From Aurantiochytrium sp. KH105 (taxonomy: Eukaryota > Sar > Bigyra > Thraustochytrida > Thraustochytriidae), in NCBI GenBank assembly GCA_003116975.1, contig BGKB01000034.1, positions 1 through 64,000 of the forward strand: a stretch of DNA of 64,000 nucleotides. Reading direction: 5' to 3'. The position numbers and the translations under genes are program-made. Positions 32,024 to 42,664 of the stretch are shown in pieces (within the stretch, counting starts at the first letter, position 1; every line of letters begins with the position of its first letter). The notes beneath the pieces are model-generated. The model did not search any database, was not told where the DNA came from, and saw only the letters and a list, made by a program, of their open reading frames with translations.

Positions 32024-32067
32024 GAAGGGAAGGGAAGGGAAGGGAAGGGAAGGGAAGGGAAGGGAAG
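32024..32067. repeat. (AGGGA)n pentanucleotide repeat
   Basis: About eight units in the 3' flank of the minus-strand gene that ends at 32082. Confidence 0.95.
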
Positions 32068-32081
32068 CCCCGGCACTGCGC

Positions 32082-32909
32082 TTAGCGACGAAGGCCGCTC
32101 ATGGACTCGGAGCGCGCGAACTCCTCAAAGAGCTCACTGTCGAAGATCATGTCCGAATCATCGGTGATGAACATCTGCGCGTCTGCGTGGTGGTGCTTGG
32201 GCAGAGCGCTCTGCCAGGAGGCGGTGATGGGCTGGACCTTGACGAGGCGGTCGCCGAGCTTGGCGTCGAGGGTGCCGTTGTCGAGGTCCTCCTTGGTGAA
32301 CCACAAGTGGGCCTCGCGCGCGAGGGCCTCGAGCATGGCGGACTTTTCGCGCTCGACCTCCTTCTGGCGGGCGTTGAGCTTCTCGAGGACCTCCTTGCGG
32401 CGCTCCATCTTCTTCGCGCGGCGCTCCTGCAGGAGGGCCTCGTTGTTCTCCCTGTAGGCCTCGAGCGCGGTGAGTTCGATGGAGGTCCTGTCGGCGAGGG
32501 CCCTGGCCTTGGCCTCCTGGAAGGCGCGCTCCTCCGCGAGCTGCTTTTCGCGGCCCTTGATGACGCGCCTCTCGCGGTCGCGCAGCTTCTCCTGCACGTC
32601 CTTGAGCACCTCCTTCTTCCACTCCTTGCGCAGCGCCTTCATCTCGGCCTTGTACGCCTCGCGCTCGCTCTCGAACCTCTCCAGCTCGGCCTTCTTCTTC
32701 TCCGCGAACAGGCCCTGCGCCTTGGCCTGCAGCTCCGCGGCCAGCCGCGCCTCGCGCGCCTCCTCGGCCTCGCCCTCCTCGCCGCCGCCCGCGCCGCCCT
32801 GCGCCGTCGCCAGCCCGCGCGCCGCCGCCGCGCGCCACGCAGGCCGCGCCCGCCCGCGCGCCGCCGCCGCGCGCGCGCCGCGCATCGCCGTCGCCAGCGC
32901 CGCCTCCAT
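32082..32909 (-). CDS. Probable mitochondrial ribosomal small-subunit protein (mS26-like)
   Basis: 275 residues, ATG in AGCATGG. Residues 1-45 are rich in Arg/Ala and poor in acids (RPAWRAAAARGLATAQ), a mitochondrial presequence. Residues ~55-190 form a continuous charged helix. Then comes HLWFTKEDLDNGTLDAKLGD, which resembles the (F)xTxENL segment closing the helix in mS26 proteins. The tail is acidic. The role would be in the mitochondrial ribosome small subunit. The match is to pattern and layout only; any mitochondrial coiled-coil protein is an alternative. A long plus-strand frame over the same bases (31914-33404) is a GC-rich shadow. Confidence 0.6.
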   Translation of the reverse strand: MEAALATAMRGARAAAARGRARPAWRAAAARGLATAQGGAGGGEEGEAEEAREARLAAELQAKAQGLFAEKKKAELERFESEREAYKAEMKALRKEWKKEVLKDVQEKLRDRERRVIKGREKQLAEERAFQEAKARALADRTSIELTALEAYRENNEALLQERRAKKMERRKEVLEKLNARQKEVEREKSAMLEALAREAHLWFTKEDLDNGTLDAKLGDRLVKVQPITASWQSALPKHHHADAQMFITDDSDMIFDSELFEEFARSESMSGLRR

Positions 32910-33812
32910 GCTGCCGCGCCGCCCGCTCCAACCGCTCCGCCCGCCCGCGCTGCGCTGCTCCGCTCCGCTGCTGCGGCCTCTCTCGCTCGCTCGCTCGCTC
33001 GCTCGCGTCGCGGCTTTGGCTGCGCTGCGGCTCCTCCACCCCTCCCTTCCGCAGCCAGCCGCGGCCTGCTGCCTCAGCCTGCCTGCGCAGGAAGGAGGAG
33101 AGGGGAAAGAAGCAGCGGCGGCGCCGCGGCGTGCACGCCGCGGCCGCTGCGGCGGCGGCGGGCGGGCGAGGGAGGCCGCCCGCGGCCCCGGGCGCGGCCA
33201 GGAGGCGGGGGAGGGAGAGGCGCGGCGGAGGAGGGAGGAGGAGCAGGCAGGGGCCGGCGGGTGGGCGGATGGATGGGTGGCGGGGAGGGGAAGGAAGGAG
33301 GGAGGGAGGGAGGAGGTTGGGGGGTTGAGGAAACGGCGGCGGTTACGGGAAGGAAGGGGGTTGGGAGGAGGTTGGGGAAACGGCGGCGGTTACGGAGTAA
33401 GTAAGAGCGCAGAGCCTCGCGAGGAGGAGAAGCTGCAGCAGCTGGTGCTGCTGGTGCTGCTGATGGCCGGAGAGGACGGCGAGGGGAGCCAGGGCCAGGC
33501 TTTGTGGTCCAAGGGAGAGGCTTTTGACAATGGAGGGAGAAGATGAGGATCGCTCGCTAACTTAGAAGAAGGAAGATCCAGCAAGAGCGAGAAGAGGTGC
33601 GTGGGTTTGGTTTTTTCGTCGTGACAGAGGACGATGGATGACGAAAAGCCTCAAGCGCATCTAAACCCGGAATCGAACCGCGCCGCTTGGCTCGGCCCGG
33701 CTCGGCTTGGCTCGGCCCTCGGATCAGCGCGACGCCTGCTTGCCCCTCCCTCCCTCCCTCGCTCCCTCGCTCCCTCGCTCCCTCCCTCGGCTCGACCCGG
33801 CCCGGCCCGGCC
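32910..33812. other. Divergent promoter region between mS26-like and DUF3754 genes
   Basis: Strongly purine-rich on the plus strand at 33190-33390 (GGGAGG and GGAAGG runs), (CTCG)n at about 32983-33005, and CCCT/CTCG repeats at about 33745-33785 next to the DUF3754 start. No gene recognised. Confidence 0.5.
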
Positions 33813-35912
33813 ATGGCCAGCAAGATGCTCCTCGGGCGGCGGCGCCGCGAGATCGCGACGCGCAAGGAGGTCTTCCTCGACCTGCTCTCCTGGCGGTACG
33901 TGTCCGCGGTGACGCGGCGCACAGAAGAAGGAGAAACAAGGTTCGTGCCCTACGTGCCGCCCGCGCTCCGAGAACGCGCAGAGGCAGACGCCGTCCCCTG
34001 GGTCGGCGGCGACCGCAGGAACGAGTTCAAGACGCTCATGAAGCGCCTCGACGGCAGGCTCGGCAGCAAAATGCTAGGACACACCCACCAACTCAGGGAA
34101 AAATTCGAAAACGGCTTCGAACCCTCGCTCACGTCCAGGGACCCGGACAGAGTCCCCGGCAACGGCAAGGTCGACGAAGACCGCTTCCTCAACTCCTTCG
34201 CAAACATCCTCTGCAGGAGCGGCTACCACCTCGTCTCCCACGCCGAGTGGAGCTACGCCAAGGAAAACTCCTACAGCTTCTCCATCCCCACGCGCGTCAA
34301 GTGGAAGGCCCTCGACAGCAAACTCGTGCAAAACGTCGCAAACAAGCTCTACCAGGACCCGGCCTGGGCCACCAGCGGCAACAACGCAAAAGGCAAGGTG
34401 GAAATGCCCAAAGAGGCCAACTCCGCGCTCGTCTTTCACCGCGGCGTCGGGATGGACCGGACGACGCGACTCTTTTACGGCGAAAAAATGGACGAGGGCA
34501 TCCGCAGGTCCGCGCTCTTCATGTACCAAATCTTCCACCGCCAGTTCACCAAATTTAGCGTCGCGGTGGCGCGAAGGCTACGCGAAATCCAAAAGGCTTC
34601 CATGGAGCGCTCCGCAGACCTGCTCGGGGACTCGAGCTCAAACTTTGTGGCGCAAACCGCACGCGTCGCGCGCGCGCTCCAGCGCGGCACGCTCGGCGTC
34701 CTTGACCGCATGCTGCGCATGCGCATCTCGCAGCTATCGGCGCCAGAGCAAAAGAAAGTCGATGTCGCCGTCCAGCTCCCCTCCGCACCCGTCGACGACC
34801 AGGCCCCGGGCGCCCACGCTGGAGCAGCCGCAAACATTGAAAACGTCCGTGCAAACCATCCGGCTGCCGCCGACCTTAGCGTCGCCGCGAACCCGGTCAC
34901 GAGCATGCAGCGCGCCTCGAGTAGCTCCGACGCGGGCGATCAGTCTGCCTCCGGCCCCAGCGCCGTCAAAGACGCCGCACTCGAGCACGCCATGGCGGCG
35001 CGCATCACCTTGGCTGAAAAAGCTCTCAACCCGTGGAACTTCCTCACCTACATGACCCTCCAAGAGGTCACGTACAAGGACATGGTAGTCATTTACCGCA
35101 TCGCGAGCCCCGCCGAGCCCAAGGTCATCGGCGTCGATACTGCCATGAGCTTTCGGCGCAACCAGCGTGACCTCGTCAACCAGTACGCGAACCGAACAAA
35201 CATTCACATTCGTCAATATCGTGACGTGCCCATGGCGGATATCGAGCTACTCTTTCCGGAAAAGCAAGTCTACATGTCCGTCATGGACCGTCTTCGCTTC
35301 GGCGTCATGTCCGTCATTGGCGTCGCCGTCATGGTACCTGTTCTGGCCGACGATTTTGTCGCTTCTCCTGCATGGATCGCAGGAGTCGTGGCCTCGAGCT
35401 CGTATCTCTTGCGGGTTCTGTCACGCATGTACATGTCATGGGCCTACTACAGCTCGCTGACCAACGCCTTCTTTACGGACAACATCGTGGCCTCGGGATC
35501 GGCCACCATTGGCTATGCGGGACTTGACGCTCTCGATCAAGCCACCAAGGAGGCTTCCGTGGTCTATTTGGCGCTCGTTGAGCTGCATCAGGACGGCTTT
35601 GGGGCGCCTGCGTCAATGGACGCCATCGTGGCCCAGTGCAAGAACGTTTTTGAGCAAAAGTACCCACACAACATGCACATGTTCGATCCGCGACCGGCAC
35701 TCACGGATCTCGAGGACCTTGGACTCGTGAAAACGACGGGACCAGGCTACTTTGTGCTCGTATCGGGCAGTGATGACACGCGTGCGCTCTTGCAGGAAAA
35801 GGCAAGGTCCGATGCGGACACTACTTCGCCCGACTCGCTTGAGTTGCTCGGCCCAGAAAATGTCCCGCCTCGACCTTCTCCGCCGGCACCAATCGCTACG
35901 CGTACCGCATGA
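33813..35912 (+). CDS. DUF3754 / TMEM143-like membrane protein
   Basis: 699 residues from the ATG at 33813 in an ideal context (GCCATGG); the frame runs open upstream but without an ATG. Residues ~205-260 hold FHRGVGMDRTTRLFYGEK, and residues ~420-505 hold YKDMVVIYRI, then RDVPMADIELLFPEKQVYMS and MDRLRFG, the core of the DUF3754 family that includes animal TMEM143. Two hydrophobic segments follow (about 505-528 and 530-555) and then a soluble winged-helix-like C-terminal part (DAIVAQCKNVFEQKYP). TMEM143 is reported as mitochondrial; the biochemical function is unknown. A Ser/Ala-rich linker (~330-395) separates the two conserved parts. Confidence 0.78.
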   Translation: MASKMLLGRRRREIATRKEVFLDLLSWRYVSAVTRRTEEGETRFVPYVPPALRERAEADAVPWVGGDRRNEFKTLMKRLDGRLGSKMLGHTHQLREKFENGFEPSLTSRDPDRVPGNGKVDEDRFLNSFANILCRSGYHLVSHAEWSYAKENSYSFSIPTRVKWKALDSKLVQNVANKLYQDPAWATSGNNAKGKVEMPKEANSALVFHRGVGMDRTTRLFYGEKMDEGIRRSALFMYQIFHRQFTKFSVAVARRLREIQKASMERSADLLGDSSSNFVAQTARVARALQRGTLGVLDRMLRMRISQLSAPEQKKVDVAVQLPSAPVDDQAPGAHAGAAANIENVRANHPAAADLSVAANPVTSMQRASSSSDAGDQSASGPSAVKDAALEHAMAARITLAEKALNPWNFLTYMTLQEVTYKDMVVIYRIASPAEPKVIGVDTAMSFRRNQRDLVNQYANRTNIHIRQYRDVPMADIELLFPEKQVYMSVMDRLRFGVMSVIGVAVMVPVLADDFVASPAWIAGVVASSSYLLRVLSRMYMSWAYYSSLTNAFFTDNIVASGSATIGYAGLDALDQATKEASVVYLALVELHQDGFGAPASMDAIVAQCKNVFEQKYPHNMHMFDPRPALTDLEDLGLVKTTGPGYFVLVSGSDDTRALLQEKARSDADTTSPDSLELLGPENVPPRPSPPAPIATRTA

Positions 35913-36700
35913 GACAGACCTCTCTTTCCCAAGCTTTCACGTTGTTCAACCAAAACATTTATGTACTAGAAAGTCTGCATGATCCAAAGTCAACAGTCAA
36001 GTCAAGCCACGTCCGGGCAATCTGTTTCATCGAGACCACCCATTATGTCAGATCGGGGGAAAACAAGAACTTTCTCAACTTGCGCGCATGGGTGTCGCGC
36101 AGGTTGCGTGTGCTGCGCAGTTCGCAGCGGCGATCGTTATGTCAGGTCGAGGCACAAAGAACTTGCCACTCAATCGGCGCGCATGTGTAATGCGCATCCT
36201 TGTTTCTCGCTCGCACCAAATACCTAGGCCTAACGAGAACAAGCCTTTCCATTATTTTTTTAGTCCCGTCGTGCAACTTTTACGATGCATCAACGCTGTG
36301 CAAAGTACTCGAGACGTGCTATGCCCGCACGCTATTGTCAAGCACACGCTCCTTGATGTGCCAGCCTGAGTTCTCGCTCGGCCTTGCATCGATGAACCTG
36401 TCTGAGAGCGAGACGAGAACTCTCAGCCTGCGTAGAGTAGTAGAAGTAGGCCTGGGCCTAGTTAAAAACTAACCGTCAGTCAGTGTCCATGGGACCTCTT
36501 CATCAAGTTGGGCCAACCTAACGACCACGCTCGCGCTCGAGCAATCAAACGTCCAAGCCTGCCGCTCGCGGCGCGCGGGAGACGCGAGCCAAGAGCGCGC
36601 GAGCGCGAGGGCGAAGGCAGCGCTAGCTGCGGTCTGCGCGCGCCCGATTCGCCCAGCACGCGGTGAGACGGCGGCGGTGAGTCAGGCCGGGTCCACGAGC
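35913..36700. other. Intergenic upstream of Timeless
   Basis: About 0.8 kb between two plus-strand genes. It holds the 3' end of the DUF3754 gene and the promoter of Timeless. No repeat array and no recognisable gene. Confidence 0.5.
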
Positions 36701-39700
36701 ATGAGCACCATGGCGTCGACGTCGGCGACAACTACGACGAAGCCAAGGACGAAAGCACCTCCCGCGACGCGCATGGCAGCTCCAGCCATGCACGGAGAGG
36801 ACAAGGCATACTGTATGAACCTCTGCACGGGCCTTGGCGCCTTCAGGTAAGTTAGTCAGAGGTGTCAGAGACGTTGACAAGATGGAGAAGCAAGCTGACG
36901 ATCGGTCGCATGGGTTCGTCCGTGATACCGCAGCATGGACCCGAAGGGGAGACGCGTCTTTGTGCGCAACGATGAGACCTGCCTCAAGTCGCTTAAACGG
37001 CTGCGCAAGGAGCTCAATGAAGACACGCGCGTCGACAAGAACCACACAGCGCTTCTCCTCGGCGAGCTCCGCATCTTTCGCAATTTCTTGATTCCTCTCG
37101 CCAAGTCTTGCACGCACGAGAGGCACGACAAATTCCTCATTGAGGCCGCCAAGGTGGCCGTGCAGCTGACAATGCCCGTCGGCAGCGCCGATAAAAAGGA
37201 ATCTCGCTCCAAGCGCATTTATCATCTGCAGCAGTTCAAGTACGATCTCATGCGACCCGGTGCGCTGCACGCGTTTTTGCGGCTCGTCGAGCAGCCCATT
37301 GCTAATTCAACACAGACAAACAGCGCACAAAAAAAGGAGGACCGACTCATTGTCGAGCTCATGCTCTGGTTTTTGCGCAACCTCGTTGCCGTGCCGGACA
37401 TGGCGCCCTCGCAGTCCGGCTCCCTTCGGGACGCTCACCTGCTCACTTTGCACGAAGACTTTGTCATTATGCTCCAAAAGGAGTCCGTCATCGACATGGT
37501 TCTTTTTCTTGGCGAGTATGTTGGCATGGAGAACAACCGTGATTGGAACTTTATCCTGCTCGAGATCTTTTACCAAATTTTTCGTGGCGCCGAGGCTGAG
37601 GACCTCATCAATCCCGCCAGCGAGGGTGCCGGCAAAACCCAAACCAGCGTGGCTGCCGATACGGCCGTGTCACCCTCGTCCTCGTCTGCCCTTACGGACG
37701 CTGGCGCCATTTCTGCTGCGTCTGCGGCGAGCGCTGATCGCCTCAAGTCGCTGCACCTGAAAATGCGAGCGAAGCGTGTGCAAGCAAACAAGACCTTGTC
37801 GACGCGACACTCGCGCTTTGGCGGCAACATCAAAGTCACCGGCACGGGCATGGGCCAAGGTGTTGTTAGAAGCGCATTTGGGCTCACGGGCGGCGCGCAC
37901 AGCAGCGCCAGTGGCGCTCTCGGCGCCAAGACGGGCGTCAGGACCAAAACCCAGCGACGCGACAAAGACGCAGCCGACCAACTTGCCAACGACGTCCATG
38001 TGATTGGCAACGATGTGCGCGCCACGACTGCGAGCCGTCGTCTTCGTCGTGTGCAACGCGATCTCTGTACCGAAGTGATCGCGCGATGCTATGGGCCCCT
38101 TTTCCGAGCTCTCAAGCAGGACTTTCGTCGCGAGGACCAACGCGTGTTGCCGACGGATCATTACCAATTTGTGTGGCTTGCTGGGTTTTGCATGGGCTTT
38201 GAGCGCCGCCGTCTCGAAACACAAGGCGGCCTTGAGGACGTTGTATGGCAACAGTCGCCGCTCCTGGCCACGATGGACGCGTGGACATTTCAGTTTCTGA
38301 TTAGCAGCTGCGAGCAGCACGAGTCGAACAAGCGTCCTCGCGAGCTGCAAAATTGCCTCCGCATGCTCAGCGCCATGGTGCAGCTTCTGGAAACGATGCT
38401 TCAAGAACGCGAGGGGGAGGATGGCGAGGCAGGCGAGGACAATGCGGACCGCGCCTTTTGCAAACGTCTGCGCAACAGCGTGTTTTACACCTCGTTTCAG
38501 TGGGAACTCGTCCCGCGATACATGCGGCAGTGGGACCCTTCAACCTCGTCGTGGCTCAACATGGCTCACATGGCCGCCTTGAGCGCTTCGATGCTGCAGA
38601 TCATGTCGCAAATGGACGAAGAGCATGTGGTCGTGCGGAGAAAGCGTCGCGGCGCGCGAGCGCTCGTCCCAGGCGCCGATGGGCAACAGGGTGGCAAGAA
38701 GAAGACCAAGTCGGCAGCTGCACGTCTCATGGGTAAGGCCTGGTCCGCCGAAGAGACGATGGCTCTCGCCGAGGCCGTCAAGGACATCGAGGGCAACGTC
38801 GGCAGCAGTGGCGTCAACGTGGCTGCTTTTCGCAAGACGCTCAAGGACGATGCCCTCGGTCCAATCTTTGGCGCCACACGGACGCCAGCAATGCTCTTGC
38901 ATCGCTGGCGGCACATGGAGGCCGTAATGAAGACACACACGCTTGCAAGCGTGGACGCCTTTCTCGAGCACGAGGAAGCCAATGGAACCGGCGAGGACGA
39001 TGAGGACGAGGACGATGAGGCTGCTGCGCAGGCGCAACGCGACGAGGAAGAGCGCATGCTTGCAGAACATCGCGCTCGGCTTTTGGCCCAGGATAACGAG
39101 CGCGAGATGCAGGTCGACTCGATCGTGCGTCTTTTCAACACAAATGGTATCTTGGAGAATCTCAGTGTGCTCATTGACCCTGCACGCGTGCCAGGGTCGG
39201 CGAGCGAGGCGCAGCTGCATTACTTGCAGGACAAGGTGGTGCCCAAGTTTTTTGGGGAGGCTGCGCGCTTCAACAACTCGCCTGCGCTGTGGCACGTGAC
39301 TCTTTTTAGCGTGTACAGCCGTGCACTCCGTGAGTACAGCGCTTCGCGGCCCAATCTGTGTAAGACTCTTCGCACGATTGTGGCCGAGTTCTTTGCACAC
39401 GCCTCCTCGAACCCTCTCGCCTTCGCGGAGGTTCTCTTTTGGCGGACCAAGGGCGAGAATGAGCAGATGCTTTGGCACTACGAGAACCCAGACGATCGCC
39501 GCGCACGCATTCGCGACGAGCGTCGACGCCTTCGCGAGGAGGAGGAGGACCGCCGTCGCGAGGAGCGTCGGCAGAAGAAACTAGCAAAGGAGAAGCGTCG
39601 CGAGGAAAGGCGTCGCGCGCTTTACAATAGCGACAACGACGACGACGACGACGATGAGGGCGGCTTTGAAAGTTACGAGGAGGACGAAGAGGTTGAAGAG

Positions 39701-40585
39701 GAGGCCTCGACGGACGAAGAGGGCAAGCGTGCTACTCGCAAGGTGACGAAAACGGTTCGCAAGCGGCGGCGAATCAAGTCTGCGGCTCGGCGTAGTCGAA
39801 AGGTTGCCGAGAACGATCTCGAGGCCAGTAGCAGCAGCAGCAGCGAGAGCGAGATGGAGGCGGATCTTGACAATGTTGGCTTTAGTGGCATCGTGAAGCG
39901 ACGCAAGACTGCGCAGAATGAGCGCAATCCTCTTGCGACGACTGCGTGGTCTGCGGAGGAACGCAAGCAGGTCATGGCCAGCTTCGCAGACCTCTCTCGT
40001 GCCTTCCCCGATTCCGTGTACAAGATGCTGGCCTGCGAAGCGGCGCTCCAGCAAGCAGGACGTTCGGAGGACGAGATTGAGGCTCTCGTCCGTCGTCTGC
40101 GGCTTGAAGACGATGAGTTTGAGGCAGCGGTCCGAGGCGAGGAACCAACGGATGAGGAGTCTGTGGCAGCGAGTGCCGGATGGATCGAGGGCTCTGTAAG
40201 GCGTGCCATGCTCGAGGTCGTGACCAAGGGCCAAGAAGCTGCGCTGGCGTGGATCGAGGCCGTGATCGCGGCAGACTCTTGCGTTCTCATTCCTGAGAAG
40301 GCGGAGCATTATGCGTGGATGGAAATGTGCGAGGAGCTTTTACGCAAGCTTGGTTGGCGCCTGCAATGTCACTTTTGGCACATTGCGCCGGCCGAACTGG
40401 CTGTGGTGCGCGAAAAGTTGCCGGCTACGCTTGCTGAGGTCAGGAAGGCGCCGGGAGCCCAGAACTCTTTGATCGAGATTGAAAAGATTTCTTTTGACAG
40501 AGCGATGGCCAAATTCGATATGGAGCAGGTGCGGGCCGCAGCAGCAGAGGCCATGACGTCGGCAACGATGGATCTCTTGCCTTAG
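36701..40585 (+). CDS. TIMELESS: Timeless/Tof1/Swi1 replication-fork protection protein, two exons
   Basis: Exon 1 36701-36846, intron 36847-36933 (87 nt, GTAAGT..CAG), exon 2 36934-40585; the joined frame gives 1265 residues. Exon 1 supplies the start of the Timeless N-domain (YCMNLCTGLGAF), which precedes DETCLKSLKRLRKELNED in exon 2. The N-domain spans ~35-400 as an alpha-helical solenoid (LIVELMLWFLRNLVAVPD, NRDWNFILLEIFYQIFR). Two SANT/Myb-like helices occur at ~650-710 (KAWSAEETMALAEAV) and ~1051 (TAWSAEERKQVMASF), flanked by acidic and Lys/Arg-rich runs. ATG 36710 (ACCATGG) is an alternative start three codons in. With Tipin, Timeless couples helicase and polymerase and supports the S-phase checkpoint. 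Confidence 0.93.
36847..36933 (+). other. Intron of the Timeless gene
   Basis: 87 nt, donor GGCGCCTTCAG|GTAAGT, acceptor TACCGCAG|CATGG. Removing it keeps the frame (codon AG|C). Confidence 0.8.
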
Positions 40586-40989
40586 GCTGGAGAAAGAAAT
40601 AAAGTTGCAGCCCCGGCCGGGTCCCCCCGGTCCCTCTTTTTCCCCTCTTTTTCTTCTCCTCCCTCCCAAGACAAAGAGGAAAAGGGAGAGAAATCATTCA
40701 TTCATTCAATCAATCAATCCCTCCCTCTCTCCCCCTAATTCGTATACAATTAACTTTTTGCTCTCACACCTTGAAAAGTTGTCGCATTCCTTGTCACGAA
40801 TCTGCTCAAGCGCAGCGGAGGCTCAGAGACTTGGAATATTCTCGTTGAGCAGAGAATTTAGCATTCGTTAGATCTTTAGATACTACCTTGGTAGTAGTAC
40901 TACGAAGCAAGACAAGAGAAACTTGCTCGCAGATGATCTAGCCTTGCTGATCAGTTCAGATCCTTTGGGCACGTGCGCGCAGCGGCGAT
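40586..40989. other. Intergenic between convergent genes
   Basis: 404 bases shared by the 3' ends of Timeless and the secreted cysteine-rich gene. An AATAAA at about 40597-40602, 13 bases past the Timeless stop, may be its polyadenylation signal. CATTCATTCA/ATCA repeats near 40696-40718. Confidence 0.5.
40597..40602 (+). promoter_or_regulatory. Possible polyadenylation signal of Timeless (AATAAA)
   Basis: AATAAA lies shortly after the TAG stop at 40583-40585. Position is close to the stop, so its use is uncertain. Confidence 0.35.
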
Positions 40990-41815
40990 TTAGGTGTTGT
41001 GGCAAAGAGGCAGCTCGTAGCCGAGAATGTCGTCCACGATGACCTTGATGTCCTTGATCTCCTTGCGGATGCTCTTGCCGTCGAGCACGGCCTGCGCAAT
41101 GTGCATGGGGAGGTTGACGGTGAGGTTGTAGAGCTCAGAGTGGCAAACCTCGTCGGAGCTGCAGCAGAGGGGTCCGCCCTCGGCCGGGAAGCTGCCCGTG
41201 CACTTGTCCCAGCAGACGGGGCCGATGCCGGCGGCGTCATCGGGACACTTGGGGAAGCAAAAGCCGAGCGAGGACCAGTCTTGGTCCTCGTCCTCGCCGC
41301 ACGAGGGCACGGAGCCGGTGCCGCGGCCGTACGTGTGCTTGATGTGAACAGTCCTGTTCTTCTCGTAGCAGAGGACGCCGGCGTCGTGCTCTCCCTCTTT
41401 GCAGGTCTCCCAGCACATGGGTCCCACGCCGCTGCGATGATGCGGGAGGACATAGATTTTTTGGTTGGGTTGGAGGACCAAAGCGGACCAAGCAAGCGTC
41501 AGTCTTCTCTGGCTGCTCTCACGCGGTTCGTGGGTAGGCTGGCCTTCGATCTTTTCCCTCTCTTTTCTTCTCCAACTCAACTCACCTGTATCCTTCGAGG
41601 CACGCCGGGTAGCACAGCAGGCCGGAGAGCTCGAGGTCCTTGCCGCAGGACTTGGGCACGTGCGCGGGCCCCCGCGTGGACGTGTCCTTCCAGCACGCCA
41701 CGGGCGTCTTGGCGCTGCCCAGGGCCTCGACCTGTCCCGCCCCGACGCGCAGCGTCTCGCGCCCCGCCACCGCCGCCGCCACCACGGCCAGCACCGTCGC
41801 CGCGAGCTTCACCAT
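40990..41815 (-). CDS. Secreted cysteine-rich protein with GxGPxCW repeats, two exons
   Basis: Exon 1 41815-41586, intron 41585-41432 (154 nt, GTGAGT..CAG), exon 2 41431-40990; 223 residues after joining. Residues 1-18 are a signal peptide (VKLAATVLAVVAAAVAG). The mature part has a repeated cysteine unit CYPACLEGYSGVGPMCWETC (formed across the splice junction) and CFPKCPDDAAGIGPVCWDKC, with CWKD near the start and CCSSDEVC near the end. The C-terminal ~40 residues are helical (AQAVLDGKSIRKEIKDIKVI). No membrane anchor is seen, so it is probably secreted. Function unknown. The frame stays open upstream to 42097 through a GATGC repeat, but the signal peptide supports the 41815 start. Confidence 0.78.
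41432..41585 (-). other. Intron of the secreted cysteine-rich gene
   Basis: 154 nt; donor GGATACAG|GTGAGTTG, acceptor ATCATCGCAG|CGGCG. Splicing restores a CxxxCxxGYxGVGPxCW unit that neither exon holds alone. Confidence 0.8.
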
Positions 41816-41945
41816 CGTCGCAGTCGCTCCCGCCCGCCGCGCACGCCCTGCACGCCCTGCCGCCGCTCGCCGTCTGCCGCCGCTCGCTCGTTGCGCCTCT
41901 GCCGCGAGCTCAGCCTCCCGCGCTCGATCGCGGTCTGCCGCGCCT

Positions 41946-42051
41946 CGCATGCATCGCATGCATCGCATGCATCGCATCGCATCGCATCGCATCGCATCGC
42001 ATGCATCGCATCGCATGCATCGCATCGCGTCGCATCGCGCATCGCATCGCA
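41946..42051. repeat. GCATC / GCATCGCAT tandem repeat
   Basis: Alternating CGCAT pentamers and CGCATGCAT nonamers, 130-240 bases upstream of the minus-strand ATG at 41815. On the transcript strand it reads as many ATG-containing GATGC units. Confidence 0.95.
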
Positions 42052-42608
42052 TAGGACAGAGCCGTCCCCGTCCCAGTGCTGCTGTTGAGTCGCACACTCC
42101 TGCGGGCAGACCGCCCTCCCGCAGCTACACAGTGCGCCACAGTGGCGGGTCTTTCGTCGCTGCGGCCTGCGGGAGAAGGGGAGAGGCAGGCGGGAGATCG
42201 AGGAGGCCGCGAAGGCGAGGAGGCGGCGGCGACTCGGCTGCGCGTCAAGAAGCTCAAGCGCGGGCGCGATCTGCGCCGGGCGCGGCAGGGCGGAGCGGCG
42301 GGGCGGGGTCGGAGGTAGCGTCTGCGCCGCAGGGCGCCGAGGAGGTAGAGGGGAGGAGTTCGGGGAGGGGAGGGACGAGCGCGACGATTGCTTGTCTTGT
42401 AGACGAGCGCCCCTGGCGCAGGTTCTGCGCGAGATCTGCGACGCGCGAATTCGCGCGGAGGCGCAGACGTGGCGTCTGTCTCTTTGCTTGTCTGCCGGCC
42501 GGTCGGGCCGGGTTGGCGGGCTGCAGCTGCGAGCGATGCCACTGGCAGCGCCTCGCTGGCGCTTGATCAGTGAGACAGAACTCGCTCTCTAGAAATCTCC
42601 AGAACTCG

Positions 42609-42664
42609 CTCTCGAGACCTCGTTCTCGAGACCTCGCTCTCGAGACCTCGCTCTCGAGACCGCT
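42609..42664. repeat. 14 bp tandem repeat CTCTCGAGACCTCG
   Basis: Four units at 42609, 42623, 42637 and 42651 (the second starts TT, the last ends CCGCT), each with a CTCGAG palindrome. Confidence 0.95.

Larger units (their letters stand above)
30818..32081. other. Intergenic between convergent PIKfyve and mS26-like genes
   Basis: Holds a ~46 bp (CAG)n tract at 31131-31176, a TG/CG alternating tract near 31401-31424, and an (AGGGA)n tract at 32024-32067 just past the mS26-like stop. No gene recognised. Confidence 0.55.

Noticed and set aside
31914-33404. 496-codon plus-strand frame
   Set aside because: Antisense to the mS26-like gene; Leu/Arg/Ala-rich shadow of GC-rich codons with a purine-repeat start and no domain.
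33660-33690. tRNA-like T-loop (GGTTCGATTCC on minus)
   Set aside because: The T stem does not pair and no anticodon or acceptor stem could be built around it.
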